Shown: piece by piece, positions 5,508 to 6,448 of the stretch | Numbering within the stretch: position 1 is the first letter of the stretch | How the letters are laid out: each line of letters begins with the position of its first letter | Source of the DNA: Bacteroidota bacterium | GTDB taxonomy: Bacteria > Bacteroidota > Bacteroidia > Bacteroidales > UBA1556 | Assembly (NCBI GenBank): GCA_003648395.1 | Contig: QMPB01000275.1 | Coordinates: 1-6,448 of the forward strand | Reading direction: 5' to 3' | Length of the DNA stretch: 6,448 nucleotides | Program-made: the position numbers and the translations under genes | Notes under the pieces: generated by a model | Seen by the model: only the letters and a program-made list of their open reading frames with translations | Told to the model about the DNA's origin: nothing | Databases searched by the model: none

Positions 5508-6448
5508 TTAGATAATATGAATTGCCTCACCATAAGCATGAGCTACTGCTTCCATCACTGCTTCACTCATTGTCGGATGTGGATGCACTGCATTAAGAAT
5601 ATCGAATGCTGTTACTTTCATTCTTCTTGCTACAACAACCTCTGCAATCATTTCTGTAACATTATCACCAACCATACTGCAGCCTAACCATTGGTTTGTT
5701 TTAGCATCAAAGACAACTTTTACAAAACCATCTGTATTTCCTCCAGCAGTGGCTTTTCCACTTGCTTTAAAGGGAAACTTACCAACTTTTAATTCAAACC
5801 CTTTATCAATGGCTTGCTGTTCTGTTAAGCCTACACTTGCCACTTCTGGGGTTGTGTAAGTACAAGCAGGAATATTTTCATAATCCATAATTTCTACATC
5901 ATGACCAGCTAACTTCTCTACGCAGATAATACCCTCTTTGGAAGCAACATGTGCCAAAGCAGGACCATGAACTATATCTCCAATGGCATAAATACCATCA
6001 ATATTTGTTTTATAATAGTCGTTTACCAATAACTTTCCTTTATCTGTTTTTATTCCTAATTTATCTAATCCTAAAGATTCAAGGTTAGTTTGAATACCAA
6101 CAGCTGAAAGAACAATATCAACTTCAATTTCCTTATTTCCTTTTTTACCTTCAACTGTAACAATGCATTTCTCACCACTAGTATCAACATTAGTAACAGC
6201 AGAAGAAGTCAATACTTTCATTTTCATCTTTTTAAAAGCACGAGCAAGATTTTTTGAAGCATCTTCATCCTCAAGAGGAATAATATTTGGTAAATATTCA
6301 ACCAAAGTTACATGAGTGCCAATGCTTTGATAAAAATATGCAAACTCACTACCTATAGCTCCTGAACCCACAACCAACATTGAGTCTGGTTGTTTATCTA
6401 AAGTCATTGCCTTACGATAACCAATTATTTTTTTACCATCAATAGATA
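5508..6448 (-). CDS. lpdA: Dihydrolipoyl dehydrogenase (5' partial)
   Basis: The frame is open through the right edge, giving 312 visible residues; the full enzyme is about 460-470, so the N-terminal FAD domain with the redox-active CxxxxC is beyond the window. The ATG at 6407 is internal: 13 in-frame codons precede it (SIDGKKIIGYRKA). E3 reoxidises dihydrolipoamide in 2-oxoacid dehydrogenase and glycine-cleavage complexes, using FAD and NAD+. In the visible fragment the NAD-binding motif GSGAIGSE is at 27-34, an acidic Glu ends the next strand (VTLVE), the second FAD contact YAIGDI is at 153-158, and the dimer-interface active site HPHPT...SE is at 288-295, with His290 and Glu295 as the expected His-Glu pair. 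The C-terminal end is intact. It lies 10 bp upstream of the glycosyltransferase gene. Glutathione or mercuric reductase is unlikely because the HPHPTMSE and AFAY-type motifs fit E3. Confidence 0.95.
   Translation of the reverse strand, partial: SIDGKKIIGYRKAMTLDKQPDSMLVVGSGAIGSEFAYFYQSIGTHVTLVEYLPNIIPLEDEDASKNLARAFKKMKMKVLTSSAVTNVDTSGEKCIVTVEGKKGNKEIEVDIVLSAVGIQTNLESLGLDKLGIKTDKGKLLVNDYYKTNIDGIYAIGDIVHGPALAHVASKEGIICVEKLAGHDVEIMDYENIPACTYTTPEVASVGLTEQQAIDKGFELKVGKFPFKASGKATAGGNTDGFVKVVFDAKTNQWLGCSMVGDNVTEMIAEVVVARRMKVTAFDILNAVHPHPTMSEAVMEAVAHAYGEAIHII

Noticed and set aside
5472..5687. Plus-strand open frame of 71 codons rich in Cys and His
   Set aside because: Antisense to the lpdA C-terminus and the start of the glycosyltransferase; the Cys/His content comes from reverse reading of conserved codons.
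6405..6407. ATG at 6407 as the start of dihydrolipoyl dehydrogenase
   Set aside because: The frame continues upstream with family-typical sequence (DGKKIIGYRKA), and starting here would delete the FAD domain and redox cysteines.

Overview
The window comes from a low-GC bacterium, most likely a member of the Bacteroidota. The evidence is the AT-rich base composition, TAnnTTTG-type -7 promoter elements, the absence of convincing Shine-Dalgarno sequences before the starts, and gene content typical of the phylum: a Tat-exported gluconate-dehydrogenase-subunit-3/GMC pair, a PolB-type exonuclease, and a lipoprotein with a relaxed lipobox. Nothing in the window identifies a genus.

Left part (1-541). 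A minus-strand gene runs off the left edge. It encodes a lipoprotein whose N-terminal region carries three tandem KCGE(G) units, including two exact EGKCG motifs, followed by EF-hand loops. EGKCG repeats are the hallmark of the HvfA/bufferin type of copper-binding modified peptides. This is the most interesting item in the window, and the test (MNIO/DUF692 and DUF2063 genes just downstream) lies outside it. A short intergenic region separates it from the divergent next operon and carries promoter candidates in both directions.

Middle left (542-2798). A two-gene plus-strand operon encodes a small Tat-signal subunit (gluconate 2-dehydrogenase subunit 3 family) and a large FAD-dependent GMC oxidoreductase without a signal peptide. 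They overlap by 11 bp and probably form one exported dehydrogenase complex. Both canonical GMC active-site positions are substituted in the large subunit.

Middle (2799-3787). A stand-alone predicted 3'-5' exonuclease of the PolB-exo2 type lies between two intergenic spacers. The left spacer holds an isolated GC-rich patch. The right spacer, between convergent genes, holds a 16-bp AT palindrome and an 8-bp-periodic TTGCGA-type repeat that resembles dispersed intergenic repeats of Bacteroidota.

Right part (3788-6448). A compact minus-strand run contains dihydrolipoyl dehydrogenase (N-terminus beyond the right edge), a GT4-type glycosyltransferase and dTDP-4-dehydrorhamnose 3,5-epimerase (rmlC/rfbC). 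Gaps of only 10 and 3 bp suggest co-transcription of a central-metabolism enzyme with surface-glycan genes.
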